Assembly (NCBI RefSeq): GCF_004768545.1
Contig: NZ_CP038634.1
Span: 2,346,413 to 2,410,412 of the forward strand
DNA: 64,000 bases
Source of the DNA: Cupriavidus oxalaticus
Lineage (GTDB): Bacteria > Pseudomonadota > Gammaproteobacteria > Burkholderiales > Burkholderiaceae
Reading direction: 5' to 3'
The position numbers and the translations under genes were made by a program. The notes under the pieces are model-generated. The model made no database searches. It worked only from the letters and a program-made list of their open reading frames with translations, and was not told the origin of the DNA. This document shows positions 18,298 to 27,618 of this stretch, piece by piece; positions within the stretch are counted from its first letter, which is position 1; each line of letters begins with the position of its first letter.

Positions 18298-21200
18298 TTG
18301 AAGAAGCTGTTGATCGCCAATCGAGGTGAGATCGCGCTGCGCGTGCTGCGTGCCGCACGCGATCTTGAAATCGGGACCGTCGCGGTCTATTCGCAAGACG
18401 ACCAGGGCGCGCTGCACCGGATCCTGGCCGACGAGGCCGTTGCCCTCGATGGTGCCGGGCCGGCTGCGTACATCGACATCGCAGGCATCATTGCCGCGGC
18501 GAAAGCATCCGGTTGCGATGCCATCCATCCGGGCTATGGCTTCCTCAGCGAACGGGCCGATTTTGCCCAGGCCTGCCACGAGGCCGGCATCCGCTTTATC
18601 GGCCCCACCGTCGAGCAGTTGGCGCTGTTCGGCGACAAGGGGCGGGCACTGGAACTGGCGGCCGACAGCGACGTGCCGGTCATGCCGGCCACGCGCGGCG
18701 CAGCGTCGCTCGAGGAAATCACCAGCTTCTTCGACCAGCAAGGCGGCGCGGGCGTGGTGATCAAGGCGGTCGGTGGCGGCGGCGGGCGCGGCATGCGCGT
18801 GGTGCGCCGGCGCGAAGAACTGGCCGAAGCCTATGCGCGCTGCCGCTCCGAGGCGGGCTCGGCGTTCGGCATCGATGCCGTCTACGCCGAGCGGCTGGTG
18901 GCCCGCGCGCGCCATATCGAAGTGCAGATCGCCGGCGACGGCGCGCACGTCATTGCCCTCGGCGAACGCGACTGCACCCTGCAGCGCCGCTTCCAGAAGC
19001 TGGTGGAAATCGCCCCCAGCCCGGTGCTCAGGCCGCAGCTGCGCGAGCAGATCATCAAGGCGGCGCTCAGGCTGGCGCGCCGCGTCAGCTACCAGAGCCT
19101 GGGCACCTTCGAGTTCCTGGTCGAGGAAACCGAATCCGGCGAGCAGAAGGATTTTGTCTTTATCGAAGCCAATCCCCGCCTGCAGGTCGAGCACACCATC
19201 ACCGAGCAGGTCACCGGCGTCGACCTGGTCGCGCTGCAGATCGGAATCGCCGCGGGACAGACCCTCTCCGATCTCGGCCTGGACCCCGCTGCGCCGCCGC
19301 AACCCCGCGGCTATGCCATCCAGGTGCGCATCAACGCGGAAATGACCGACGCGCACGGCCTGGCGCGCCCTGCGCACGGCCGCCTGGAGCGCTTCGATCC
19401 GCCTTCGGGCCCCGACGTCCGCGTCGATTCCCATGGCTACGCTGGCTATGAACCGTCGCCCAACTTCGACACCTTGCTGGCCAAGCTGATCGTCAGCAGC
19501 GCGGCGCCGAAGTTCGATGCGGCCGTGCGGCGCCTGCAGCGCAGCCTGGCGGAGTTCCGCATCGCCGGCGTGCCGACCAACCTCGACCTGCTGCGCGCGC
19601 TGGTGCAGCGCGACGATTTCCTCGCGCAGGATGTCCATACCCGGCACTTCGAAGCGATCGTGCAGGAGCTGACCGCATCGGCGGAGGCCATCGCGCAGGC
19701 CGGACGCGCGCAGGAAGCCTTGCTGGGCGGCACGGCCCGTGCTTCGCACGCGCTTGCGCCGCGCCACGCCGATGCGGAAGAGGAGGTCGGCGAGGGATTG
19801 GTGGCGATCCGTGCGCCGCTGACCGGCAGGGTGGTGGAGATTGCCGTCGCGCTGGACGAGATCGTCAAGCCGGGGCAGACCGTCGCGGTGCTCGACGCCA
19901 TGAAGATGGAGCACGCCATCGCCGCGGAATGCGGCGGGCGCGTGGTCGACCTGCGGCTGGAGCCGGGCGCGCTGGCAGCCGAAAACCAGGTGCTGATCGT
20001 GCTGGAGCAGCTCGAGGCCGATGGCATCGCCGTGGCTGCCGCCCAGCAGCTCGATCCGAACGCGATTCGCGCGGACCTGCAGCGCGTGCTGGACCGGCAT
20101 GCCTACCTGGATGACGCCGCGCGCCCCGATGCCGTTGCCAGGCGCCGCTCGCGCGGGCAGCGCACCGCGCGCGAGAACGTCGCCGACCTGTGCGATGCGG
20201 ATACCTTCGTCGAGTATGGAGCGCTGGCACTCGCCGCGCAGGCTTCGCGCCGCAGCCAGCAGGACCTCATTGCCAACACCCCGGCGGATGGCCTGATCAC
20301 GGGCATCGGCAATATCAATGGCGAACTGGTCGGCAAGGATCGGGCGCGCAGCGCGGTGATGGCCTACGACGCCACGGTGATGGCCGGCACGCAGGGCAAG
20401 CGCAACCATATCAAGACCGACCGCATCGTGGAGGTGGCGCTGCGCGACGAGCTGCCGCTGGTGCTGTTTGGCGAAGGCGGTGGCGGCCGGCCCGGCGACG
20501 TGGATTTCCCTTCGGTATCCGGGCTGTACCAGCCGTCGTTCGCCGCCTTTGCCGAGCTAAGCGGCAATGTGCCGGTGGTGGGCATTGTCTCGGGGCGCTG
20601 CTTCGCCGGCAACGCAGCCTTCCTCGGCTGCTGCGACGTCATCATTGCCGACCGGTCGGCCAATATCGGCATGGCGGGACCGGCCATGATCGAAGGCGGC
20701 GGCCTCGGCATCTTCAGCCCCGAAGAGGTCGGGCCCGCATCGGTGCAGCATGCCAATGGCGTGGTCGATATCCTGGTCGACAACGAGGCCGAAGCCGTGC
20801 AGGCAGCGAAGCACTATCTGTCGATGTTCCAGGGCCGCGTGGCGCACTGGAGCGCACCGGAGGCGCTGGCGCTGCGCCATGTCGTCCCCGAGAACCGGCT
20901 GCGCGTCTACGACACCCGCAAGGCCATCGAGGGCATTGCCGATGCCGGCAGCGTGCTGATGCTGCGCAGCGGCTTCGGCGCGGGCATCCACACTGCGCTG
21001 GCCCGCGTGGAAGGGCAGCCCATCGGCATCATGGCCAACAACCCCTATCACCTTGGGGGCGCCATCGATGCGGATGCCGCGGACAAGGCGTCGCGCTTCA
21101 TGCAGCTGTGCGATGCGCATGGGCTGCCGATCGTCTCGCTGATCGACACCCCCGGGTTCATGGTCGGGCCGGAGGTCGAGGCCCGCGCACAGGTGCGGCA

Positions 21201-21615
21201 CGTGTCGCGCATGTTCCTGACGGCGGCCAAGCTGCGTGTCGCGCTGCTGGCGGTGACGCTGCGCAAGGGCTACGGGCTTGGCGCCATGGCCATGGCGGGC
21301 GGCGGCTTCCGCTCGGCCAGCTTCACCGTGTCGTGGCCGACCGGCGAGTTCGGCCCGATGGGCCTGGAAGGCGCGGTCAGGCTGGGCTTCAAGAAGGAGC
21401 TTGAGGCGGTGCCGGATGGCCCCGAGCGCAAGGCGCTGTTCGACCGGCTGGTGGCCCAGTCCTACGAGCGTGGCCACGCGATCAACACCGCGGCCGCCGT
21501 CGAGATCGACGCGGTGATCGACCCCGCGCAGACACGGAAGTGGATCGCACAGGGCATCGCCTCCGCGGAAGTGCGCAGCCGCAGGGAGCGCCGCGGCTTC
21601 ATCGATGCGTGGTAA
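18298..21615 (+). CDS. Single-chain acyl-CoA carboxylase (BC-BCCP-CT)
   Basis: A 1105-residue biotin-dependent carboxylase with all activities in one chain. The biotin carboxylase domain spans about 1-455 (KKLLIANRGEIALR; ATP-grasp loop with Lys156 and GGGGGRGM; EANPRLQVEHTITEQVTGVD). The biotin carrier domain (about 505-575) has the AMKM motif with the biotinylated Lys536. The carboxyltransferase (about 620-1105) has RTARENVADLCD and IDTPGFMVGPEVEA. Length and order resemble the long-chain acyl-CoA carboxylases described as about 120-kDa single-chain hexamers. The start is TTG, preceded by ACGAGGAGACTGCA. It follows the separate CT gene by 51 bases in the sigma-54 operon. Its acyl-CoA substrate is unknown; a CoA transferase lies next. 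Confidence 0.93.
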   Translation: MKKLLIANRGEIALRVLRAARDLEIGTVAVYSQDDQGALHRILADEAVALDGAGPAAYIDIAGIIAAAKASGCDAIHPGYGFLSERADFAQACHEAGIRFIGPTVEQLALFGDKGRALELAADSDVPVMPATRGAASLEEITSFFDQQGGAGVVIKAVGGGGGRGMRVVRRREELAEAYARCRSEAGSAFGIDAVYAERLVARARHIEVQIAGDGAHVIALGERDCTLQRRFQKLVEIAPSPVLRPQLREQIIKAALRLARRVSYQSLGTFEFLVEETESGEQKDFVFIEANPRLQVEHTITEQVTGVDLVALQIGIAAGQTLSDLGLDPAAPPQPRGYAIQVRINAEMTDAHGLARPAHGRLERFDPPSGPDVRVDSHGYAGYEPSPNFDTLLAKLIVSSAAPKFDAAVRRLQRSLAEFRIAGVPTNLDLLRALVQRDDFLAQDVHTRHFEAIVQELTASAEAIAQAGRAQEALLGGTARASHALAPRHADAEEEVGEGLVAIRAPLTGRVVEIAVALDEIVKPGQTVAVLDAMKMEHAIAAECGGRVVDLRLEPGALAAENQVLIVLEQLEADGIAVAAAQQLDPNAIRADLQRVLDRHAYLDDAARPDAVARRRSRGQRTARENVADLCDADTFVEYGALALAAQASRRSQQDLIANTPADGLITGIGNINGELVGKDRARSAVMAYDATVMAGTQGKRNHIKTDRIVEVALRDELPLVLFGEGGGGRPGDVDFPSVSGLYQPSFAAFAELSGNVPVVGIVSGRCFAGNAAFLGCCDVIIADRSANIGMAGPAMIEGGGLGIFSPEEVGPASVQHANGVVDILVDNEAEAVQAAKHYLSMFQGRVAHWSAPEALALRHVVPENRLRVYDTRKAIEGIADAGSVLMLRSGFGAGIHTALARVEGQPIGIMANNPYHLGGAIDADAADKASRFMQLCDAHGLPIVSLIDTPGFMVGPEVEARAQVRHVSRMFLTAAKLRVALLAVTLRKGYGLGAMAMAGGGFRSASFTVSWPTGEFGPMGLEGAVRLGFKKELEAVPDGPERKALFDRLVAQSYERGHAINTAAAVEIDAVIDPAQTRKWIAQGIASAEVRSRRERRGFIDAW

Positions 21616-21657
21616 GCGCCGTGCCTGACGAGCCCACAGACAGAGCCAGGAGTTTTC

Positions 21658-24129
21658 ATGATCAAGCATGGTATTGACCCGGCGCAGCTGGCGCTGGGTG
21701 GGTTGCGCGTGCTCGAAGTCGGCAGCGGGCCTGCGCTGGCGTACGCAGGCAAGCTGTTTTCCGATTTCGGCGCCGAAGTCATCAAGGTGGAAAGCCCGTC
21801 CGGCGACGCCTGGCGGCGGATGCCGCCCATGGTCAGCGCAGCGGGGGCCGCGCAGCCGGAAAGCGCGCTCTTTGCATGGCTGAACACCAACAAGCGCAGC
21901 GTCACCGCGCACGACGGTAACGCCGAGGACCGCGCATGGCTGGCCCATCTGGCGCGCACGTGCGACGTGGTGCTGGATGCCCGTGCGCTGGCTGAAGGCC
22001 CGGGCATCCTCGGCACGCCGGTCTGGCAGGGCATGGCCGATGAAGCGCGGGGGCAAGAGCCGATCGAGGTGGCACTCACCTGGTTCGGCGAAAGCGGACC
22101 ATACAGCCATTACGCTGGCGCTGAAGCAGTATGCCGCGGACTTGCCGGCGCCGTGCATGGCAGCGGCCCCACAGATGGGCCGCCACACATGCCGCACGAC
22201 GTGCAGTCGGCGATCGTGGTCGGCTTGAGCGCATTCTCGGCCGCCGCCGCGGCGCTGATCGGGAGCGGGCAGGGCAGCCGCCGCTATGTGCTGAGCGCCC
22301 ACGAATCCATCTTCAGCGTGGTCGAGATGGAAGCGGGCATGGTGCAGGACAAGCGCCATCCGCTCCAGCGCCTTGGCGTCAACCGGTTCTGCGGCACGCA
22401 TCCGGCCGGGATCTACCAGACCGCCGAAGGGTGGATCGGCATCTTTACGCACACCCTGCCGCAGTGGAAGGGCCTGTGCGAGGCCATCGGGCGTCCGGAC
22501 CTCGGCAGCGATCCGCGCTACGCAAGCGGCCCGGAGCGGATGGCGCGCGCGGACGAGATCGACGCGCTGCTTCTGCCTGCGTTCCTGGCGCGCACGGCCC
22601 GGCAGTGGTTCGAGATCCTGGGCAACAAGAAGCATCCCGCCGTGATCGTGCCGACGATGGAGACCCTGCTCGGCCAGGAAGTGCATCGGCAGCGCGGTGC
22701 CTTCGTGCCGGTCGGCGTGGGCGGCGCGTCGCTTGAAGGCCCGGTGGTGCCGCTACGCCTCGACGCGGCGGGTCCGCTGCCCGGCGGGAATGCGCCGGCA
22801 AAGGGCGAGCATGACCTGCACTATCGAACCTCGGGGCTGGATCATCGCCCGCGTCTGAGCCTCAGGCGAACGGCAGGGGAGCGCTTGCCGCTGCAAGGTA
22901 TCCGCGTCATCGACCTGACGATGGGCTGGGCGGGACCGCTTGCGGCGCGGACGCTGGCCGACTTTGGCGCGGAGATCATCAAGGTCGAAAGTACCGGCTA
23001 TCCCGACTGGTGGCGCGGCGCCAATTTCACCGAGGCTTTCTATCGGGACAGGCTGTACGAGAAGAACTCGAACTTCAACCTGATGAACCGCAACAAGCTG
23101 GGCATCACGCTGGACCTGACGCGCCCCGAAGGCAAGCAGTTGCTGCTGCAGCTGGTCGAAGGCGCCGACGCGGTCATCGAGAATTACTCCGCGGAGGTCT
23201 TGCCAAAACTAGGGCTGGACTACGAAGCGCTGCGCGCCAGAAACAAACGGCTTGTCATGCTGTCGATGCCGGCCTTCGGGCTCGGCAATGCGTGGAGCAA
23301 TACCCGCGCCTACGGCGGCACGCTGGAGCAGGCCAGCGGGCTGCCGCTCTACACGGGGCACCCCGATGGCCCGCCGGCGATGACGTCATACGCCTACGGC
23401 GACCCGATCGGCGGCCTCAATGGTGGCGCGGCGATCCTGCTCGCGCTGTTTGCCCAGCAAGCGACGGGGCAGGGGCGGCACATCAACCTGTCGCAGGTGG
23501 AGGCCATGTTGCCGATGGCCGCGCCGTTCATGCTGGAGCAGTCCATCTCCGGCGCCGTATCGCCGCGCCAGGGCAATCGCCATCCGATGTACGCACCCCA
23601 TGGTTGCTTCCGCTGCGCTGGCGACGATGCGTGGATCGTGCTGACTGTTACCGACGCGGACTGGCCCGCGCTATGCCGGGCGATCGGACGGGCGGACCTC
23701 TCCGCCGATCCGCGGCTGGAGCAGGGAGCGGGGCGGCGCGCCGAGGCGGACAGGATCGAGCAGGCGATCGGGTCCTGGTGCATGGCGCGGGACGCCGAAC
23801 AGGCAATGCACCTGCTGCAACAGGCCGGGATCGCCGCTGGCGTGGTGCGTCCCATGTCGCAGGTGCTGCAGGACGCCCATCTGCGGTCGCGCGGATTCTG
23901 GTGCGAAGTCGAGCGCGCCCATATCGGCACCTACACCAGCAGCACTGCCTGGTTCAGGACCGGGCCAGGCCCTGTGCCCATCCGCAATGTCGCGCCGACG
24001 CTGGGCGAACACACCGAAGCGGTGTTGAGCCGCGTGCTTGGACTGGGCGCGGAGCAGATCGCAAGCCTGGAGCGGCAGGGCATCACCGGCACCGTCGCGA
24101 AACCAAAGCACGCGAAGGAAACGCCATAG
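21658..24129 (+). CDS. Double-domain CaiB/BaiF (class III) CoA transferase
   Basis: An 823-residue protein made of two tandem class III CoA-transferase domains, the first about 1-385 and the second from about 411 (LPLQGIRVIDLTMGWAGPLAARTLADFGAEIIKVES). Most family members have a single domain of about 400 residues and dimerise as interlocked rings, so this looks like a fused dimer. The second half keeps the region around the catalytic Asp (YGDPIGGLNGG); the matching position in the first half reads PHDVQSAIVVG. The enzyme should move CoA from a donor such as succinyl-CoA to an acid, preparing the carboxylase substrate. CCAGGAGTTTTC precedes the ATG. It lies 42 bases after the carboxylase gene. 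Confidence 0.92.
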   Translation: MIKHGIDPAQLALGGLRVLEVGSGPALAYAGKLFSDFGAEVIKVESPSGDAWRRMPPMVSAAGAAQPESALFAWLNTNKRSVTAHDGNAEDRAWLAHLARTCDVVLDARALAEGPGILGTPVWQGMADEARGQEPIEVALTWFGESGPYSHYAGAEAVCRGLAGAVHGSGPTDGPPHMPHDVQSAIVVGLSAFSAAAAALIGSGQGSRRYVLSAHESIFSVVEMEAGMVQDKRHPLQRLGVNRFCGTHPAGIYQTAEGWIGIFTHTLPQWKGLCEAIGRPDLGSDPRYASGPERMARADEIDALLLPAFLARTARQWFEILGNKKHPAVIVPTMETLLGQEVHRQRGAFVPVGVGGASLEGPVVPLRLDAAGPLPGGNAPAKGEHDLHYRTSGLDHRPRLSLRRTAGERLPLQGIRVIDLTMGWAGPLAARTLADFGAEIIKVESTGYPDWWRGANFTEAFYRDRLYEKNSNFNLMNRNKLGITLDLTRPEGKQLLLQLVEGADAVIENYSAEVLPKLGLDYEALRARNKRLVMLSMPAFGLGNAWSNTRAYGGTLEQASGLPLYTGHPDGPPAMTSYAYGDPIGGLNGGAAILLALFAQQATGQGRHINLSQVEAMLPMAAPFMLEQSISGAVSPRQGNRHPMYAPHGCFRCAGDDAWIVLTVTDADWPALCRAIGRADLSADPRLEQGAGRRAEADRIEQAIGSWCMARDAEQAMHLLQQAGIAAGVVRPMSQVLQDAHLRSRGFWCEVERAHIGTYTSSTAWFRTGPGPVPIRNVAPTLGEHTEAVLSRVLGLGAEQIASLERQGITGTVAKPKHAKETP

Positions 24130-24173
24130 GCCGGCAAGTATTCAGCACACCATTACTACGATACGGAGACGAT

Positions 24174-25202
24174 ATGAACAAACCGACATGGATCCAGCGC
24201 TGCCAGGCAAGCGCAAAGGCCGGCAAGTTCAGCATGGCGGCAGCCGCGCTGGGCATCCTGGCCGCGACGATGGCCGCGCCGGCTGCGGCGCAGAATAACG
24301 GCTGGCCCAGCAAGCCGATCCGCATGATTGTCCCGTTTCCGGCGGGGTCGTTCACGGATACCGTGGCGCGGGTGCTTTCGGAGCGCCTGACCAAATCCCT
24401 CGGCCAGCCCGTGGTCGTGGAAAACAAGGCCGGAGCGAACGGGCTGATCGGTGTCGGCGAGGCCGCCAGGGCCGCGCCCGACGGCTATACCTTGCTGGTC
24501 ACCAACTCCAGCAGCATCACCATCAATCCGCAGATCTACAAGAAAGGGACTTACTCGCCGAAGGACTTCACGCCGGTCACCCTGGTTCTCGAAGCGCCAT
24601 TCATCCTTGTCACCAATCCGGACTGGTCGCAGAAGAACTCGGTCGGTTCGGTACCGGAGCTGGTGCGCTACGCGACGCAGCATCCCGGCAAGGTCAGCTA
24701 TGGCTCGGCCGGACCGGGCAATATCGCGCATCTCAGCTTTGCCATGCTGAACAACCGGGCAAAGATCAAGACCACGCACATTCCGTACAAGTCCGCGGCG
24801 CAGGCACAACTGGCCGTGATCAGCGGCGAACTGGATACTGCCTTCGATACCTGGACGGCACTGCCGCAGATCAAGGCCGGCAAGCTCAAGCCCATCGCCG
24901 TCAGCGCATCGAAGCGCATGGCGCAGTTGCCGGATGTGCCGACGCTGGAGGAACTCGGCATTGCGCCCTTCAACGTGACCTTCTGGATCGGCATGCTGGC
25001 ACCGGCCGGCACGCCGCCGCAGATCGTCCAGAAGCTCCATTCGGTGATGCAGGGGGTTCTCGAGGACGGCAAGGCGAAGACAGCGCTGGGACAGCAAGGC
25101 GATGTCGTGATGATCGATCCGGCCAACTTTGCGAAGCGCGTGGAGAAGGAAGAGGGCAACTGGACGGCGGTGATCCAGCGCGAAGGCATCACGCTGGACT
25201 GA
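24174..25202 (+). CDS. Bug family tripartite tricarboxylate transporter receptor
   Basis: Periplasmic Bug/TctC receptor of 342 residues. A long signal peptide ends around APAAAQNNG; RMIVPFPAGSFTDTVAR, VVVENKAGANGLIG and DVPTLEELGIAPFNV identify the family. It is the last gene of the sigma-54-controlled operon, 44 bases after the CoA transferase, with ACGGAGACGAT before the ATG. The operon therefore reads as uptake of an acid, activation to its CoA ester and carboxylation. No TctAB membrane genes are in the window. The ligand is probably the carboxylase substrate acid, by inference. Confidence 0.93.
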   Translation: MNKPTWIQRCQASAKAGKFSMAAAALGILAATMAAPAAAQNNGWPSKPIRMIVPFPAGSFTDTVARVLSERLTKSLGQPVVVENKAGANGLIGVGEAARAAPDGYTLLVTNSSSITINPQIYKKGTYSPKDFTPVTLVLEAPFILVTNPDWSQKNSVGSVPELVRYATQHPGKVSYGSAGPGNIAHLSFAMLNNRAKIKTTHIPYKSAAQAQLAVISGELDTAFDTWTALPQIKAGKLKPIAVSASKRMAQLPDVPTLEELGIAPFNVTFWIGMLAPAGTPPQIVQKLHSVMQGVLEDGKAKTALGQQGDVVMIDPANFAKRVEKEEGNWTAVIQREGITLD

Positions 25203-25344
25203 CCCGGCAGACTGCACGGCGGCGGACGGGAATCCTGCGGGAAATGTGCATACATATGAAGCCCTGTTCAGCACGCTGAAGCGTTTTCCCGTATCGTGTC
25301 GGTCTGGTGCTGCCACTGGCGGCCACCGGTAACCGGCAACGACA

Positions 25345-26745
25345 GTGTCAAGCACAGCGCCCCTTCCCTCCGCGTCTGCCGCCGCCGCAGACAACGCCAT
25401 GACAGCGCGCGAGCGCCGCGGCATGGCCGCCATCCTGATCGCGGTCGCCCTGGCGACCCTCGATACCGCCATCGCCAATACGGCGCTGCCCTCGATCGCC
25501 GCCGACCTGCGCGCCACGCCGGCGGCGTCGGTCTGGGTGATCAATGCGTACCAGCTGGCCATGGTCGCCACGCTGCTGCCGTTCGCGGCGCTGGGCGGCA
25601 TCCTGGGGCACCGGCGCATCTATCTTGGCGGCGTCGCGGTATTCACCGTCGCGTCGGTCATCTGCGCGCTGGCGTGGTCGTTGCCGACGCTGGCGGCGGC
25701 ACGTGCGCTGCAAGGCATCGGCGCGGCCGCGATCATGAGCGTCAACACGGCGCTGATCAGCTCGATCTTTCCGATGCACAGGCTGGGGCGCGGGGTGGGA
25801 TTGAACGCGCTGGTGGTCGGGGTGTCGTTCGCGGTGGGGCCGACGGTGGCGTCGGTGATCCTGTCGTTCGGCACGTGGCCGTGGCTGTTTGCCGTCAACC
25901 TGCCGATCGGTCTGCTGGCGCTGGGGATCGCGCGCGGCGCGCTGCCGCAGACGCCGCGCGGCACGCAATCTTTCGACCGGGTCGCGGCGCTCCTCAACGT
26001 GGTGGCCTTTGCCGCGCTGATCTTCGCGCTCGGCGAGGGCGCGCAGCGCGCGCCGCTGCACGAATCGCTCGCGGCCGCCGGCGTGTTCGTAGTGGCGTTC
26101 GGGCTGCTGGTCTGGCGCGAACGCGGCCGGCCCGCGCCGATGCTGCCGCTGGACCTGTTCCGCCGGCCGATGTTCGCGCTGTCTACGCTGACCGCGGTGT
26201 GCTCGTTCGCGGCGCAGGGGCTGGCGTTCGTGTCGCTGCCGTTCTACTTCCAGCATGTGCTGGGGCGAGGGCAGGTCGAGACCGGGTTCCTGCTGACCCC
26301 ATGGTCGGTGGTGGTGGCGCTGATGGCTCCGCTCGCTGGCCGGCTTTCCGACCGCTATCCGCCCGGCCTGCTGGGTGGCGTGGGACTGGCGGTGCTGAGT
26401 GCGGGCATGGTGTCGCTGGCGCTGTTGCCGGACAATCCCAGCGCGCTCGATATCGGCATCCGCATGTGCATCTGCGGGGCCGGCTTTGGCTTTTTCCAGT
26501 CGCCCAACCTGAAGGCCCTGATGGCCAGCGCGCCGCGTGAGCGCAGCGGCGGCGCCAGCGGGGTGATTGCCACCGCGCGCCTGCTCGGCCAGGCCACCGG
26601 CGCCGCGCTGGTGGCGTTGTGCTTCGGCATCGGCGGAACCCACGGTCCGGGGCTGGCCCTGGCGCTGGGCGCCGCGTTTGCCGCGGTGGCGGCGATAGCG
26701 AGCTGGCTGCGGCGGGTCGCGCCCGACCCGCTGGCGCCGGCCTGA
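25345..26745 (+). CDS. MFS transporter, DHA2 (EmrB/QacA) type
   Basis: A 466-residue inner-membrane transporter of the drug:H+ antiporter-2 group, expected to have 14 helices. Motif C-like and DHA2 features are seen: LDTAIANTALPSIAADL in helix 1, WVINAYQLAMVATLLPFAAL, and RALQGIGAAAIMSVNTAL. It should export a toxic organic compound in exchange for protons. The start is GTG at 25345, without a strong ribosome site. A TetR gene follows 94 bases downstream on the same strand with its own promoter and operator, and is a plausible regulator of efflux here, although its operator lies 3' of this gene. Confidence 0.9.
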   Translation: MSSTAPLPSASAAAADNAMTARERRGMAAILIAVALATLDTAIANTALPSIAADLRATPAASVWVINAYQLAMVATLLPFAALGGILGHRRIYLGGVAVFTVASVICALAWSLPTLAAARALQGIGAAAIMSVNTALISSIFPMHRLGRGVGLNALVVGVSFAVGPTVASVILSFGTWPWLFAVNLPIGLLALGIARGALPQTPRGTQSFDRVAALLNVVAFAALIFALGEGAQRAPLHESLAAAGVFVVAFGLLVWRERGRPAPMLPLDLFRRPMFALSTLTAVCSFAAQGLAFVSLPFYFQHVLGRGQVETGFLLTPWSVVVALMAPLAGRLSDRYPPGLLGGVGLAVLSAGMVSLALLPDNPSALDIGIRMCICGAGFGFFQSPNLKALMASAPRERSGGASGVIATARLLGQATGAALVALCFGIGGTHGPGLALALGAAFAAVAAIASWLRRVAPDPLAPA

Positions 26746-26776
26746 CCCTTGCCTGACACTTGCATCGAGCATGGCC

Positions 26777-26829
26777 TTGTGTTTTGTATCGATCGATCTA
26801 TAATTCGTTTCATAGCGAACGATACAAAA
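26777..26829 (+). promoter_or_regulatory. Promoter and inverted-repeat operator of the TetR gene
   Basis: TTGTGT (26777-26782) and a perfect TATAAT (26799-26804), 16 bases apart, form a good sigma-70 promoter. TTTTGTATCG (26782-26791) and CGATACAAAA (26820-26829) are perfect 10-base inverted arms that bracket the -10 region. This is the expected layout for TetR autorepression. Confidence 0.7.
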
Positions 26830-26839
26830 TCGAGCGACC

Positions 26840-27460
26840 ATGGCCAGACCCCGCAAATTCGACGAACAGACCGCGCTGACGGCGGCGCTGGATGCCTTCT
26901 GGGCGCGCGGCTACGAGGCCACGTCCACGCGCGACCTGACCAGTGCCATGGGTATGACCCAGCCCAGCCTGTACAACGCCTTCGGCGACAAGCGCTCGCT
27001 GTTCCTGCTGGCGCTGGAAGGCTATGTCGAAGCCAGCATGCGCGAGCGGATCGCCCGGCTGGGCACGACGCTGCCACCCGGCGCGGCCATTTCGGCGTAC
27101 CTGTCTGAAAGCCTGGAGCGCTCACTGGCGGATCCGCTGCACCGCGGCTGCCTGCTGGTCAACACCGCACTGGAAGTCACGCCTGACGATCCCGGCCTGC
27201 AGCAGAAGGTCGCGGACGCATTCGCCGAAATCCGCGCATTCTTCCGCGACCGTTTCGCCGCCGCGCAGCAGCAGGGCGCGGCCAGCACCGGCGTGTCGGC
27301 CGACGACGCTTCGGCACAGCTGCTGGCGACGCTGCTCGGCATGCGCGTGCTGGCTCGCTCCGCCCCCCAGCGCGCCTTGCTCGAGGCGGCTGTGCGGCCG
27401 ACGCTGGCGCTGCTCGGCCTGCCGCCACTGAGCGCGGCCGCGGTGCCCGGCACCGACTGA
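26840..27460 (+). CDS. TetR/AcrR family transcriptional regulator
   Basis: A 206-residue TetR repressor. The N-terminal HTH (residues 1-55) reads ARPRKFDEQTALTAALDAFW and TRDLTSAMGMTQPSLYNAFGDK, close to the group that includes regulators of MFS pumps and quinone or nitro-reductase genes. The C-terminal ligand domain is all-helical with CLLVNTALEV. The ATG follows the operator dyad by 10 bases, so the repressor should shut off its own promoter. Neighbours are MFS exporters on both sides and an old-yellow-enzyme further down, consistent with a xenobiotic response; the inducer is unknown. Confidence 0.92.
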   Translation: MARPRKFDEQTALTAALDAFWARGYEATSTRDLTSAMGMTQPSLYNAFGDKRSLFLLALEGYVEASMRERIARLGTTLPPGAAISAYLSESLERSLADPLHRGCLLVNTALEVTPDDPGLQQKVADAFAEIRAFFRDRFAAAQQQGAASTGVSADDASAQLLATLLGMRVLARSAPQRALLEAAVRPTLALLGLPPLSAAAVPGTD

Positions 27461-27618
27461 TTCCCGCCATCCCGGCCTGACCTTTCCCGTTTGTAGCTCC
27501 CGGACACGCCGCCCAGGCAGCGTGGCGGGCAGCTGCATGCCCTTTTTCCGGCGCCATGCCTGGCGCCGATGGCCCCGTTTTGCCCGGCGCAAGGGCGGGG
27601 GCCACACCGGAGATTCCC

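Noticed and set aside
16576..20409. Minus-strand open frame of 1277 codons
   Set aside because: It is antisense to the carboxyltransferase and carboxylase genes, which have clear domains. Its His/Arg/Gly-rich translation is the usual shadow of high-GC codon usage.
20557..22686. Minus-strand open frame of 709 codons
   Set aside because: Antisense to the carboxylase and CoA-transferase genes, both supported by domains and ribosome sites.
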